A DNA stretch of 61,929 bases from Sphaerisporangium sp. TRM90804 (GCF_029846175.1 NZ_JARWAC010000034.1:1-61929), one strand, 5' to 3'; shown: positions 52,280-61,797, numbered from the stretch's first letter. The notes: generated by a model from the letters alone, not told the origin. Program-made: numbers and translations.

Positions 52280-53239
52280 ATGAGTCAGCCGGAATCCGCT
52301 GTCGCGGACTCCCGGGCGGGCGACCGGGCGGGCGGCTCCTCCCCCAACGGGAAGGATTCGCTGTCCGCGCTCGCCGAGCGCCACGGGTTGCGACGCGCCA
52401 TCGCGCGTCCAAGTCTGCCCGTCTACCTGCGCCAACTGTGGGACAGGCGCCACTTCGTCCTGACGTACGCGACGTCGCGCAACGTCTCGCGGTACTCCCA
52501 GGCGGCGCTCGGCCAGCTCTGGCAGGTACTGACCCCGCTGCTGAACGCCGCGGTCTACTACCTGATGTTCGGCCTGATCCTGGGGCAGAAGGACGACCTG
52601 ACGAACTACACCGCCTTCCTCATCACGGGCGTGTTCGTCTACTCCTACACCCAGCGCTCGATCACCGGCGGCGCCAAGTCGATCTCCGGCAACCTCTCGC
52701 TGATCCGCGCGCTGCACTTCCCCCGGGCCGCGCTGCCCCTGGCGTACGTCATCCAGGAGTTCCAGCAGCTCGCCATCTCGATGGGCGTCCTGTTCGGCAT
52801 CGTGCTGCTCACCCATGAGCCGCTGACCTGGGCATGGCTGCTCATCCCCTTCGCGCTGATCCTTCAGACGATCTTCAACCTCGGGGCCAGCCTGCTGATC
52901 GCCCGCATCGGGTCGTTCGCACGCGACATGAACCAGCTCCTGCCGTTCATCCTGCGCACCTGGCTCTACACCTCCGGCGTGTTCTTCAGCATCCACGCCC
53001 GCATGGCCGACCAGCCGGCCTGGGCGCGGTTCCTGCTGGAGTTCAACCCCCCGTCGGTCTTCATCGACCTCATGCGACACCTGCTGATGAAGTCCTACTC
53101 GGACGACCTGGTACAGAAGGGGTTTCCCCACAGCAGCCTGCCGCAACTGTGGCTATACGCTGGCTTCTGGGCCGCCGTGGCGCTGATCGGCGGCTTCTGG
53201 TACTTCTGGCGGGCCGAGGAGAGGTATGGCCGTGGCTGA
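52280..53239 (+). CDS. ABC-2 type polysaccharide export permease (TagG-like)
   Basis: Membrane protein of 319 residues with six helices and the ABC-2 type fold seen in TagG, Wzm and RfbA proteins. The charged N-terminus is followed by RNVSRYSQAALGQLWQVLTP, then FARDMNQLLPFILRTWLYTS. It probably exports a wall polymer such as teichoic acid or galactan. Overlaps the ATPase gene by 14 bp. Confidence 0.92.
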   Translation: MSQPESAVADSRAGDRAGGSSPNGKDSLSALAERHGLRRAIARPSLPVYLRQLWDRRHFVLTYATSRNVSRYSQAALGQLWQVLTPLLNAAVYYLMFGLILGQKDDLTNYTAFLITGVFVYSYTQRSITGGAKSISGNLSLIRALHFPRAALPLAYVIQEFQQLAISMGVLFGIVLLTHEPLTWAWLLIPFALILQTIFNLGASLLIARIGSFARDMNQLLPFILRTWLYTSGVFFSIHARMADQPAWARFLLEFNPPSVFIDLMRHLLMKSYSDDLVQKGFPHSSLPQLWLYAGFWAAVALIGGFWYFWRAEERYGRG

Positions 53240-54068
53240 GCTGACCAAGGAGCCGTCCCGGATGGCCCACCCGCAAGAGCAGCACCAACCCGTCAAGGAA
53301 GCCGCCGAGGGCGTCGCCGCCCCCTCGGGCACCCCCACGGTGATCGTCGACGACCTGCACATCATCTACCGCGTGTACGGCGCGGCGAGCGCCGCCGAGA
53401 AGGGCAACGCCGCCAACGCGCTGATCCGCCTCCTGCGGCGGCAGGGCCGGCCGCAGATGAAGGAGGTGCATGCCATCAAGGGCATCTCCTTCGTCGCCCA
53501 CCACGGCGACGCCATCGGCATCGTCGGCCGCAACGGCTCGGGCAAGTCCACCCTGCTGCGCGCCATCGCCGGCCTGCTCCCCCCGCACAGCGGCTCGGTC
53601 TACACCGACGGCCAGCCGTCGCTGCTCGGCGTCAACGCCGCCCTGATGCGGGAGCTCACCGGCGAGCGCAACATCGTGCTCGGCTGCTATGCCATGGGCA
53701 TGACCCCCGCCCAGGTCAAGGAGCGCTACGACGAGATCGTGGAGTTCTCCGGCATCGGGGAGTTCGTCCAGTTCCCCATGTCCACCTACTCCTCGGGCAT
53801 GGGCGCCCGCCTGCGCTTCGCGATCGCCTCGGCCAAGACCCACGACGTGCTGCTCATCGACGAGGCGCTGGCCACCGGCGACCGCGACTTCCGGCGCAAG
53901 AGCCAGGAGCGCATCCAGCAGATGCGCGGCGAGGCGGGCACGGTGTTCCTCGTCGCCCACAACCTCGACGTCATCGAGGAGACCTGCAACCGGGTCATCT
54001 GGCTGCACAAGGGGCAGATCAAGATGGACGGAGACCCCGCGACGGTGCTCGCGGCCTACAACGCCTGA
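53226..54068 (+). CDS. ABC export ATPase (TagH/Wzt-like)
   Basis: ATPase of 280 residues: Walker A GRNGSGKST, signature TYSSGMGARLRFAIA, Walker B LLIDEALATGD. The ABC module begins after an N-terminal tail of about 40 residues. With the TagG-like permease it forms a polymer exporter. No polymer synthesis gene is in the window. Confidence 0.93.
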   Translation: MAVAELTKEPSRMAHPQEQHQPVKEAAEGVAAPSGTPTVIVDDLHIIYRVYGAASAAEKGNAANALIRLLRRQGRPQMKEVHAIKGISFVAHHGDAIGIVGRNGSGKSTLLRAIAGLLPPHSGSVYTDGQPSLLGVNAALMRELTGERNIVLGCYAMGMTPAQVKERYDEIVEFSGIGEFVQFPMSTYSSGMGARLRFAIASAKTHDVLLIDEALATGDRDFRRKSQERIQQMRGEAGTVFLVAHNLDVIEETCNRVIWLHKGQIKMDGDPATVLAAYNA

Positions 54069-54128
54069 CCCTCGCGCGACGGGGCAAGATGGGGTGCGTC
54101 CGGCAACGCCCTTCCATCGGAGGTCACC

Positions 54129-54662
54129 ATGCCCAAGCAGCCGCCGATTCCGTACGACTTCCTTCCCGAGGTTCCGTGGCTGACCGTCGAGAGTGACGAC
54201 GTCCGCGACGGCGAGCGCCTCTCAGACGATCACGTGTTCGACGACTGGGGGATGAGCGGGGGTAACGTCTCCCCGCACCTGCGCTGGTCGGGGGCGCCCG
54301 AGGGCACCCGGAGCTACGCGGTGACGTGCTTCGACCCCGACGCGCCGACCGGCAGCGGCTTCTGGCACTGGGTCCTGTTCGACATCCCCGCCGAGGTGAC
54401 CGAACTGCCCACCGGCGCGGGCTCGGGAGAGCTGAAGGGACTGCCCGACGGGGCCGTCCACAGCCGCAACGACTACTCCATCAAGCAGTACGGCGGCGCC
54501 GCCCCGCCGCCCGGGTCACCGCACCGCTACCTGTTCGCCGTGCACGCACTCGGCGTCGACGCGCTGGGCCTCGACCCGGACACGCCGCCCGCGGTGGTGG
54601 GCTTCAACATCACCGCCAACACCCTGGCGCGCGGCTACGTCGCCCCGGTGTACGAGATCTGA
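54129..54662 (+). CDS. YbhB/YbcL (PEBP) family protein
   Basis: Protein of 177 residues of the phosphatidylethanolamine-binding/Raf kinase inhibitor-like family: [20 protein letters not shown] and [14 protein letters not shown]. Bacterial roles are mostly unknown. Monocistronic, good ribosome site GGAGGTCACC. Confidence 0.94.
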   Translation: MPKQPPIPYDFLPEVPWLTVESDDVRDGERLSDDHVFDDWGMSGGNVSPHLRWSGAPEGTRSYAVTCFDPDAPTGSGFWHWVLFDIPAEVTELPTGAGSGELKGLPDGAVHSRNDYSIKQYGGAAPPPGSPHRYLFAVHALGVDALGLDPDTPPAVVGFNITANTLARGYVAPVYEI

Positions 54663-54723
54663 CAGCCGCGTCGCCGTACGCCTCACTAGACCGTACAGAA
54701 CTCCGACACCGCACGTGAAACTG

Positions 54724-54753
54724 CTGACACTGCGGGCGGCGGTCCACTATGAT
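54724..54753 (+). promoter_or_regulatory. Promoter of SOS-controlled small gene
   Basis: -35 CTGACA (54724-54729), 18 bases, -10 TATGAT (54748-54753). The SOS box begins at the next base, so LexA would block RNA polymerase at the promoter. Confidence 0.75.
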
Positions 54754-54769
54754 TCGAACGAACATTCGA
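54754..54769. promoter_or_regulatory. SOS (LexA) box
   Basis: TCGAACGAACATTCGA. The actinobacterial LexA consensus is TCGAAC-N4-GTTCGA; this site differs at one base of the second half. Its position just after a -10 box and 17 bp before the start at 54787 is typical for LexA repression. Confidence 0.8.
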
Positions 54770-54786
54770 ACCAGAGGGAAGCCGCT

Positions 54787-54966
54787 ATGGAGTGGGGGTG
54801 CGGGGTGCGAGAGCTCACGAACGCGATCGATCAACTGTCCGCGGAAGACCCGTCGGACATTCCACGGGGCCTGCTCGCCCAGCAGGTCATCGAGCTGCAC
54901 TGGCAGATGGCCCGCCTGCAGGCCCAGATCGCCCGCCGCACCTACGTCAGGGGTCCGGGCGGCTGA
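54787..54966 (+). CDS. Small SOS-regulated protein (13E12/DUF222 N-terminus-like)
   Basis: Protein of 59 residues beginning MEWGCGVRELTNAIDQL, all helical, with QVIELHWQMARLQAQIARR near the end. The first half looks like the N-terminus of DUF222 (13E12-repeat HNH) proteins, but the rest and the HNH domain are missing. It is either a remnant or a real small DNA-damage protein. The promoter and LexA box argue for the latter. The start is chosen because an in-frame ATG-free region upstream contains the promoter. Other cause: cell-division inhibitor of the DivS type, unproven. Confidence 0.75.
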   Translation: MEWGCGVRELTNAIDQLSAEDPSDIPRGLLAQQVIELHWQMARLQAQIARRTYVRGPGG

Positions 54967-55131
54967 GACGCCCGCACTCCAGCCCACCACCGATCCCGCC
55001 CTTCACTCCGAAGGCCGGCGCCCCCCGGCGCCGGCCTTCGGTCATGCGAGGGCCGGAATGGTCGATGACAAACACCATTCCTTATCGCGACATATCTTGA
55101 GTTGGGCTACTCTGAGCGGGTGGGTTCCCTT

Positions 55132-55686
55132 ATGAGCTTCGAAGGCGACGGCGCCCAGCGGGCCTCCGACGCCGACCGCGACCGCGTCGCCGCCGTCATC
55201 GGCGAGGCGCTCGCCACCGGCCGCCTCACCAGCGTCGAGCACGCCGACCGGCTGGAGGCCGCGTACTCCGCCGTCACCCTGGGCGAGCTGGCCCCGATCG
55301 TCCGCGACCTGCCCGAGACCACCGGCACCGCCTCCCAGGCGCCGGGCACCGGCCGCCAGGAGGTCTCCGCGATCTTCAGCAAGGTGATCCGCCGCGGGCG
55401 CTGGGTGACCGGGCGGCACACGCTGCTGCGCTCCTGGTTCGGAGCGCTGATCGTCGACCTCACCGACGCCGTCATGCCGGGGCGCGAGATCACCCTGCAG
55501 GCCGACTCCTTCTGCGGCAAGCTCATCATCCGGGTTCCCAAGAACGCCCGCATCCTCGACGAGGGCGGCAGCGCGCTGTTCTCCAAGCGCGACATCTCCG
55601 GCGGAGCCGATACGAACGACCCCAACACCCCGCTCATCCGCGTCACGGGGCGAGCCATGTTCGGCAAGATCGTCGTCCGCCGCTGA
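55132..55686 (+). CDS. DUF1707 protein with cell-wall-active domain
   Basis: Protein of 184 residues. The N-terminal DUF1707 SHOCT-like segment is RASDADRDRVAAVIGEALAT through LEAAYSAVTLGELAPIVRDL. The C-terminal half resembles the cell-wall-active antibiotic response domain (VPKNARILDEGGSALFSKRD and RAMFGKIVVRR). Usually membrane-linked and tied to envelope stress. A GTG at 55120, 7 bp after TACTCT, is a leaderless alternative start. Confidence 0.85.
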   Translation: MSFEGDGAQRASDADRDRVAAVIGEALATGRLTSVEHADRLEAAYSAVTLGELAPIVRDLPETTGTASQAPGTGRQEVSAIFSKVIRRGRWVTGRHTLLRSWFGALIVDLTDAVMPGREITLQADSFCGKLIIRVPKNARILDEGGSALFSKRDISGGADTNDPNTPLIRVTGRAMFGKIVVRR

Positions 55687-55764
55687 GCCCGCCGCGGCGC
55701 TCACAGCAGTCTCCTCGTCCACCTACGATGCGGGACACAACCTGATTCCGCACGAGGTGACCGC

Positions 55765-56784
55765 TTGGACGGCATTACGCCCGTAGCCCTTGACGCCATG
55801 GGAGGCGACAACGCCCCCGGCGAGATCGTGGCCGGAGCGGTGCGCGCCGTACGGGAGCACGGGGTTCCCGTCGTGCTCGTCGGCGCGCCGCGGGCGGTCG
55901 CCGAGGCGCTCGCCGAGCACGACGCCGTCGACGAGATCCCGATCGTGCGGGCCGAGGAGGCCCTGGCGATGGACGAGGGCGCCCTGGCCAGCCTGCGCAG
56001 GCCCCGTTCCAGCATCGCCGTCGCCTGTCACCTCGTGCGCAGGGGGGACGCCGCCGCGGTGGTCTCGGCGGGCTCCACGGCGGGCGTGGTCGCCACGGGC
56101 CGGCTCCGGCTGAAGGCCCAGCAGGGCGTGCTGCGGCCGGCCATCGCCGTGCAGCTGCCCACCCGTCCCCAGCCCACCGTGCTGCTCGACGCCGGCGCGA
56201 CCGCCGACGCCAAGCCCGAGAACCTCGTACAGTTCGCCCACCTGGGCGTCGCGTACGCCGAGACCGCCCTCGGCATCGCCTCCCCCAAGGTCGGCCTGCT
56301 CACGATCGGCGAGGAGGCCGGGAAGGGCAACAAGCTGACCAAACGCGCCCACGAGCTCATCACTGCCCTTCCGGGGCTGAACTTCGCGGGCAACATCGAG
56401 GGCCACGACCTGCTGACCGGCGCCGTCGACGTCATCGTCACCGACGGCTTCACGGGCAACGTCGCGCTCAAGACCATGGAGGGCTCCGTCCGGTACGCCT
56501 TCAGCGAGCTGCGCGACACCATCGAGACGGGCAGGCTCTCGCGGCTCGGCGCCACCCTCCAGCGCGGCCGGCTCCGCGACCTGCGCCAGCGGCTCGACCC
56601 CGAGGCGTACGGCGGGGCGGCGCTGCTCGGCCTCAACGGCACGGTGGTCATCGCGCACGGCTCGTCCACGGCCAAGGGCATCGCCGCCGCCTGCGCCCTC
56701 GCCTCGGCGCTGGCCCACCAGGGCACCGCCACCCGCGTCGGCGAGCGCATCGCCGCCGCCCACAGGTCACACCGCCTCTGGTGA
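55765..56784 (+). CDS. plsX: Phosphate acyltransferase PlsX
   Basis: Protein of 339 residues that makes acyl-phosphate from acyl-ACP for phospholipid synthesis. Seen: ALDAMGGDNAPGEIVAGAV, GSTAGVVATG, VLLDAGATADAKPENLVQFA and DGFTGNVALKTMEG. TTG start with GAGGTGA ribosome site. The usual neighbours (rpmF, fab genes) are absent, so it may be a second copy. Confidence 0.95.
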   Translation: MDGITPVALDAMGGDNAPGEIVAGAVRAVREHGVPVVLVGAPRAVAEALAEHDAVDEIPIVRAEEALAMDEGALASLRRPRSSIAVACHLVRRGDAAAVVSAGSTAGVVATGRLRLKAQQGVLRPAIAVQLPTRPQPTVLLDAGATADAKPENLVQFAHLGVAYAETALGIASPKVGLLTIGEEAGKGNKLTKRAHELITALPGLNFAGNIEGHDLLTGAVDVIVTDGFTGNVALKTMEGSVRYAFSELRDTIETGRLSRLGATLQRGRLRDLRQRLDPEAYGGAALLGLNGTVVIAHGSSTAKGIAAACALASALAHQGTATRVGERIAAAHRSHRLW

Positions 56785-56927
56785 CCGCCCGCGAGGCCTG
56801 TGCGCGTTCCGGCAGGTCAGGCGCGGACGCCGCCCCGGCCCGGCGTTGACCGTCCCGTGACGCCCCGCTCGCCGCGGCCGGGGGAAACCCTCTCGGAGGG
56901 GTGATGATCAGCGGATATCCTTGGTGC

Positions 56928-58661
56928 ATGACCGACCCGCAGATCGTGCTCGCCGAACGCGTCCAGCAGGCGCTGGGCACCGCCTTCGGCGCCGAGTACG
57001 CAGGCGCCGATCCGCTGATCCGGCCGTCCCAGTTCGCCGACTACCAGGCGAACGTGGCGTTGAGCCTGGCCAAGCGGCTGCGCCGCGCGCCGCGGGAGGT
57101 CGCCCAGGCCCTGGCCGAGGCCCTCGACGCGTCCGGGGTGTTCGCCGGCGTCGAGATCAGCGGGCCGGGCTTCCTCAACATCACGCTCGACGACGCCTGG
57201 ATCGCCGACCAGGCGTCCCGCACCCTGCACGACCCGCGCACCGGCGTGGGGCTCACCGCCCCGCCGCAGACCGTCGTCATCGACTACTCCGCGCCCAACG
57301 CCGCCAAAGAGATGCACGTCGGCCACCTGCGCACCACCATCGTCGGCGACTCGCTGGCCCGCGTCCACGAGTACCTCGGCAACCGCGTCATCCGGCAGAA
57401 CCACCTCGGCGACTGGGGCACGCCCTTCGGCATGCTGATCGAGCACCTCCTCGACATCGGCGAGGGCCCGGCGCTCGCCCGCCTGGAGGCCGGCGGGGGC
57501 AGCGAGTTCTACCAGGAGGCCCGCGCCAAGTTCGACTCCGACGAGGCGTTCAAGCAGCGTTCGCGCACCCGGGTGTCCACGCTGCAGGCCGAGGAGCCCG
57601 AGACCATCCGGCTGTGGCACCTGTTCATGGACGCCACCATCCGCTACTTCAACCGGGTGTACGGCACGCTGGGCGTCACCCTGACCGACGCCGACATCGC
57701 CGGCGAGAGCATGTACAACCGCATGCTCGCCGAGACCTGCGACGACCTTGAGGCCGCCGGCACCGCGGTCGTCAGCGAGGGCGCGCTGTGCGTGTTCCCG
57801 CCCGGCTTCAAGGGCAGCGACGACCGTCCGCTGCCCCTGATCATCCGCAAGTCCGACGGCGGGTACGGCTACGCCACCACCGACCTCGCGGCCATCCGCT
57901 ACCGGGTGCGCGACCTCAAGGTCGACCGCATCCTGTACGTGGTGGGCGCCGAGCAGTCGCTCCACTTCCAGATGATCTTCGCGGCCGCCCGGCAGGCCGG
58001 CTGGCTGAACGACGACGTCTCCGCCGAGCACATCCAGATCGGCATGATGCTCGGCTCCGACGGCCGCCGGTTCCGCACCCGCAGCGGCGAGACCGTCAAG
58101 CTCTCCGCGCTGCTCGACGAGGCAGTGCAGCGCGCGTCCGCCGCGATCGCCGACCGTGGGTACGACGAGGCCACCCGCGCCGAGATCGCCCACATGGTGG
58201 GCATGGGCGCTGTGAAGTACGCCGACCTTTCGGTGAGCCACGACAGCGAGTACATCTTCGACTTCGACCGCATGCTGGCCTTCACCGGCAACACCGGCCC
58301 CTACATGCAGTACGCCACGGCCCGCATCCGCTCGATCTTCCGCAAGGCCGGCATCGCGCCGTCCGCCGCCACCGGCGCCATCGACCTCGGCGAGCCCGCC
58401 GAGCGGGCCCTGGCCCTGCAGCTGCTCGGCTTCGGCACCGTCGTCGAGACCGCAGGGGAGACCGCGGAGCCGCACCGCCTGAGCGGCTACCTGTTCGAGA
58501 CCGCCAGCGCCTTCACCACGTTCTACGAGAAGTGCCCCGTGCTGCGCGACGACGTCCCGCCCGCCACCCGCGAGTCCCGGCTCGCCCTGTGCGCCCTGAC
58601 GCTCCGCGTCCTGGAGACCGGCCTCACCCTGCTGGGCGTCCCCATCCCCGACCGCATGTAG
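56928..58661 (+). CDS. argS: Arginyl-tRNA synthetase
   Basis: Class I synthetase of 577 residues, charging tRNA-Arg. HIGH-like HVGHLRT in SAPNAAKEMHVGHLRTTIVG and KMSKS-like FRTRSGETVKL. The C-terminal anticodon-binding domain ends LTLLGVPIPDRM, as in the family. An ATG at 56904 with GGAGG close by is an alternative start. It is separate from the thrA-lysA cluster where argS often lies, so a second argS could exist elsewhere. Confidence 0.95.
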   Translation: MTDPQIVLAERVQQALGTAFGAEYAGADPLIRPSQFADYQANVALSLAKRLRRAPREVAQALAEALDASGVFAGVEISGPGFLNITLDDAWIADQASRTLHDPRTGVGLTAPPQTVVIDYSAPNAAKEMHVGHLRTTIVGDSLARVHEYLGNRVIRQNHLGDWGTPFGMLIEHLLDIGEGPALARLEAGGGSEFYQEARAKFDSDEAFKQRSRTRVSTLQAEEPETIRLWHLFMDATIRYFNRVYGTLGVTLTDADIAGESMYNRMLAETCDDLEAAGTAVVSEGALCVFPPGFKGSDDRPLPLIIRKSDGGYGYATTDLAAIRYRVRDLKVDRILYVVGAEQSLHFQMIFAAARQAGWLNDDVSAEHIQIGMMLGSDGRRFRTRSGETVKLSALLDEAVQRASAAIADRGYDEATRAEIAHMVGMGAVKYADLSVSHDSEYIFDFDRMLAFTGNTGPYMQYATARIRSIFRKAGIAPSAATGAIDLGEPAERALALQLLGFGTVVETAGETAEPHRLSGYLFETASAFTTFYEKCPVLRDDVPPATRESRLALCALTLRVLETGLTLLGVPIPDRM

Positions 58662-58987
58662 CCCCGCGGCGCCGCCGAGGGCCCCGTGAGGTCAACGGCC
58701 CGCCATCGGTGCGTCCGCCTCCGCCCGCGCGGGGCCCGGCGCCTTTCCCGCGATCCGGGCCGAACCACCGCCGTCCCCGGCGCACCTTCACGGAACCGTC
58801 CCGGCGAGCGGGGGATCCGTCAGCATCGGGCACGGGTCGTGCCTTCGGTCCATCAAGTTGGTGGCGCAGCTCGGCGTGCCGTCGTACACGGCCGCGCCGG
58901 AAGGTCTAACCTGGGCGCGGTCATGGGAGTGCCCGCCGACCCCTCACCCGCGGGGGCCTTCCACACGCCTTCGGGGAGCTGCCCGCT

Positions 58988-60346
58988 TTGAGCATGGATC
59001 TGACCGCCGACCCCGGCACCCACGGAGCCGCCGACCCCGGTGTCCCGGACACGACGGAGGCCTCGCCTCCTCAATCGCGGCACTCCGCCGAGCTGCGACG
59101 GTTCGTGGAGACGCTGCTCGCCGGCCTCGCCGCCGGCGACACGCCCCCGCAACCGCCGCCGGGCGCGCTGGAGGCGCCCGACGACTGGCTGGCGCCCGCG
59201 GCCGAGGCGCTGCTGCTCCTCCTGACCGGCCAGGACGCCCTGGAGCCGCTCAGCCGCGCGGCCACGCTCGACGAGACCCGCACGGCGCTGTTCCTCTGCC
59301 TGGGCCTGGCGATCAGCGGGCACGGCGACCGCATCCACGCCTCCTGGCTCGGCACCGCCTTCGGCGACCTCGCGACCGACCGGCCCGTCACGCCGGGTCA
59401 GCGGGCGTTGTGGACGGTCGCGGCGCGCGGGGCTTACGGCCCGGCGGGCAAGATCTTCGTGATGCGCAGGCTCGACGCCGCGGCCGCGGCGACGGCGGTG
59501 GAGCCCGACCGCTGGGTGGGCGCCCTGCTGTCCGGCGAGTCCCCGGCCGCGGAGTCCCCCGCGCTGGCCGCGCTGCCCGCCCTGGGCGGCGTCCCGCAGC
59601 TGGCCGAGTCCATCGAGGCGGCGTCGCGGCTGTCGCACCTGCTGGAGCGGTGCAGGCAGATCACCGCCCCGCGCCGCCCCGAGGCGGCACAGCCGCCGTC
59701 CACGGCGGAGGAACCGCTGAGCGTGCTGCGTTCGCTGGCCGGCGCCGACGAGCAGCCGGCGGCGTCGCGCTCTCTGACCGAGCACCTGCTGGACGACGTA
59801 CGCGCCGGGGCCGACCCCGCGCTGTCGGCCATCGCGTTCCACGTCGCGGCGCCCGCCCTGCGCGCCGCCGCCGAGGAGTTCGCCGAGGCGGCGCAGGCGG
59901 CGCCGCCGTCCGAGATCACCGTGCCGATCAACGGCCACCAGGTCACGCTCCGCCCGGAAGGGCCGGACGCCGACTCGCTGGCCGCCGCCGAGGCGAAGAT
60001 CGCCGCGGACGGCGCCAGCCGCGTCTCCGGTCGCTGGCTCGCCTACCTGCCGGCGATGCTGCCGATCGTCGCCCTGGTGCTGGCCTTCACGGTCTCCGAG
60101 TGGTTCGCGGTGGCCAGCCTGGTGCTGGGAGGCGTGGCCGGATACGTCCTGTGGCGTCGCACGGTGCGTGAGCAGGCCGAGGCCGGCCGGGTCGAACGGG
60201 AGAAGGCCGAGCTGCGCGAGCTGGCCGACGGCGCGGTCTGGGCCCTGCACGACTACGCCCGCGAGTCCACCGAACGCGCCGAGACCGCCACCGAACACCT
60301 GGCGACCCTCGGCCGCCTGCTCCGCCGGGGCCCCGCCGTCGCCTGA
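58988..60346 (+). CDS. Unknown helical protein with two C-terminal membrane segments
   Basis: Protein of 452 residues that I do not recognise. The first 300 residues are Ala/Leu-rich helices with Pro-rich loops. Two transmembrane helices follow (LAYLPAMLPIVALVLAFTV and WFAVASLVLGGVAGYVLWR), then a helical charged C-terminus (EREKAELRELADGAVWALHD). TTG start, ATG at 58994 possible. The 326-bp gap before it (58662-58987) is GC-rich and holds no gene I can support. Confidence 0.65.
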   Translation: MSMDLTADPGTHGAADPGVPDTTEASPPQSRHSAELRRFVETLLAGLAAGDTPPQPPPGALEAPDDWLAPAAEALLLLLTGQDALEPLSRAATLDETRTALFLCLGLAISGHGDRIHASWLGTAFGDLATDRPVTPGQRALWTVAARGAYGPAGKIFVMRRLDAAAAATAVEPDRWVGALLSGESPAAESPALAALPALGGVPQLAESIEAASRLSHLLERCRQITAPRRPEAAQPPSTAEEPLSVLRSLAGADEQPAASRSLTEHLLDDVRAGADPALSAIAFHVAAPALRAAAEEFAEAAQAAPPSEITVPINGHQVTLRPEGPDADSLAAAEAKIAADGASRVSGRWLAYLPAMLPIVALVLAFTVSEWFAVASLVLGGVAGYVLWRRTVREQAEAGRVEREKAELRELADGAVWALHDYARESTERAETATEHLATLGRLLRRGPAVA

Positions 60347-60356
60347 CCCGGGCGCG

Positions 60357-60395
60357 GCCGGGTGACCCTCCGCGTGAAACGGAGGGTCACCCGGC
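60357..60395. terminator. Bidirectional terminator
   Basis: GCCGGGTGACCCTCCG and CGGAGGGTCACCCGGC form a 16-bp perfect stem with a 7-base loop. It separates two convergent genes and reaches the sepF-like stop codon. Confidence 0.85.
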
Positions 60396-60775
60396 TACGT
60401 CGTCGTGATCTCGACGTCGGCGGGGGCCAGGAGGAAGACCTTGTCGGCGATGCGCTCGATGCGGCCCTCGCAGCCGTAGGTGAGGCCGGCGGCGAAGTCG
60501 ACCATGCGGGTGGCCTCGGCCAGGGACATCCCGGCGACGTCCATGATCACGGCCTGCCCCTCACGGAAGTGCTGGCCCACGATGAGGGCGTCGGAGTACT
60601 TCCGCGGGCGGACCATCACGATCCGTGCGGGATCCCCACCCGACCCCCAGCGCCTGGCGGCCCGTTCCGACGCGGGCATCCACTCATCCTCGTACTCGTA
60701 CTCGTCGTATGCCTCGTCGTACTGATCCCCATCGTCCAGGCCAAGGTAACTCACCACCCTGCGCACTGCCCCCAT
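60395..60775 (-). CDS. SepF-like cell-division protein
   Basis: Protein of 126 residues. An N-terminal membrane-binding helix (MGAVRRVVSYLGL), an acidic linker (DDGDQYDEAYDEYEYEDEW) and the SepF core SDALIVGQHFREGQAVIMDV and RMVDFAAGLTYG. SepF anchors FtsZ to the membrane. It is outside the division-wall gene cluster, so it resembles the SflA/SflB-like paralogues of Streptomyces. Good AAAGGA ribosome site. Confidence 0.9.
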   Translation of the reverse strand: MGAVRRVVSYLGLDDGDQYDEAYDEYEYEDEWMPASERAARRWGSGGDPARIVMVRPRKYSDALIVGQHFREGQAVIMDVAGMSLAEATRMVDFAAGLTYGCEGRIERIADKVFLLAPADVEITTT

Positions 60776-60927
60776 CGGCTGTCCTTTCCGCGAGAACCGG
60801 CCACTTTCGCCGTGCCCCGACACAAATGACCGTAACGGACGTGTCGGCCCGGACGGCGCGACACGCCCGAGTACTTTTGATTTTGCCGGGAAATCAGGGG
60901 CGTTTCGACTCAATATCTGGGGGTCGA

Positions 60928-60933
60928 TAGGAT
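60928..60933 (+). promoter_or_regulatory. -10 box of phzF-like gene (leaderless)
   Basis: TAGGAT, 7 bases before the ATG at 60941, with TTCGAC at 60904-60909 as a possible -35 (18-base spacer). This suggests a leaderless transcript. Confidence 0.45.
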
Positions 60934-60940
60934 CGACGGC

Positions 60941-61735
60941 ATGCGCGTCTACACCGTCGATTCCTTCACCGAAGAGCCCTTCAAGGGTAACCCGGCGGCG
61001 GTCTGCCTGCTGGACTCCCCGAGATCCGACGGGTGGATGCAAGCCCTGGCCAGAGAGATGCGGCACTCCGAGACGGCCTTCGTCCAGGAGGCGGGAGAGG
61101 GGCGCCCCTACTCGCTGCGGTGGTTCACCCCGGCGGTGGAGGTGACATTGTGCGGGCACGCGACGCTCGCCGCGGCGCACATCCTGTATTCGCTGGGCGC
61201 CGCCTCGGGTTCGATCGAGTTTTCTACAAAGAGCGGAATCCTGACCACCGAACTTCTTGATCACGGCCGTATTTCGATGGATTTCCCGTCGCACCCGCCC
61301 GTGGAGACGCCGGCTCCGGAGGCCCTGGCCAAGGCGCTCGGCACCTCCCCGGTGTGGGTGGGCAGGGGCCGGCTCGACCTTCTGGTGGAGGTCGAGTCCG
61401 AGCGGGCCGTACGCGAGCTGGCCCCCGACATGGCCTCGGTGGCGGCCGTCGACGCCAGGGCGGTGTGCGTCACCGCCCGCGCCGGGGAGTCCTCACCGGG
61501 CGCCGACTACGTGTCGAGGTTCTTCGCGCCGAACGCCGGCGTCGACGAGGATCCGGTGACGGGTTCCGCGCACTGCATGCTTGCCCCGTACTGGGCAGCG
61601 AAGCTCGGTGCGGCCTCCCTGGTGGGCGCGCAGCTCTCCGAGCGCGGAGGCGTCGTGCACACCACCGTCCGCGGCGACAGGACGCTCCTGGCCGGCGACG
61701 CCGTGACGATCTGGAGCGGCGAACTACACGTCTGA
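60941..61735 (+). CDS. PhzF-family isomerase-like protein
   Basis: Protein of 264 residues with two similar halves, as in PhzF and diaminopimelate epimerase. Seen: TVDSFTEEPFKGNPAAVCLL, MRHSETAFVQ, LCGHATLAAAHIL and the second-half PNAGVDEDPVTGSAHCMLAP. Most such proteins have unknown substrates; phenazine genes are absent. Divergent from the SepF-like gene. Confidence 0.94.
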   Translation: MRVYTVDSFTEEPFKGNPAAVCLLDSPRSDGWMQALAREMRHSETAFVQEAGEGRPYSLRWFTPAVEVTLCGHATLAAAHILYSLGAASGSIEFSTKSGILTTELLDHGRISMDFPSHPPVETPAPEALAKALGTSPVWVGRGRLDLLVEVESERAVRELAPDMASVAAVDARAVCVTARAGESSPGADYVSRFFAPNAGVDEDPVTGSAHCMLAPYWAAKLGAASLVGAQLSERGGVVHTTVRGDRTLLAGDAVTIWSGELHV

Positions 61736-61744
61736 ACGCGAAAA

Positions 61745-61769
61745 GGGCCGCCCACACCGTGGACGGCCC
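61745..61769. terminator. Terminator after phzF-like gene
   Basis: GGGCCG-CCCAC and GTGG-CGGCCC form a stem with one mismatch, just after the stop codon and preceded by AAAA. Confidence 0.65.
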
Positions 61770-61797
61770 CCAACACACACACCAGCAAACAGGAACA

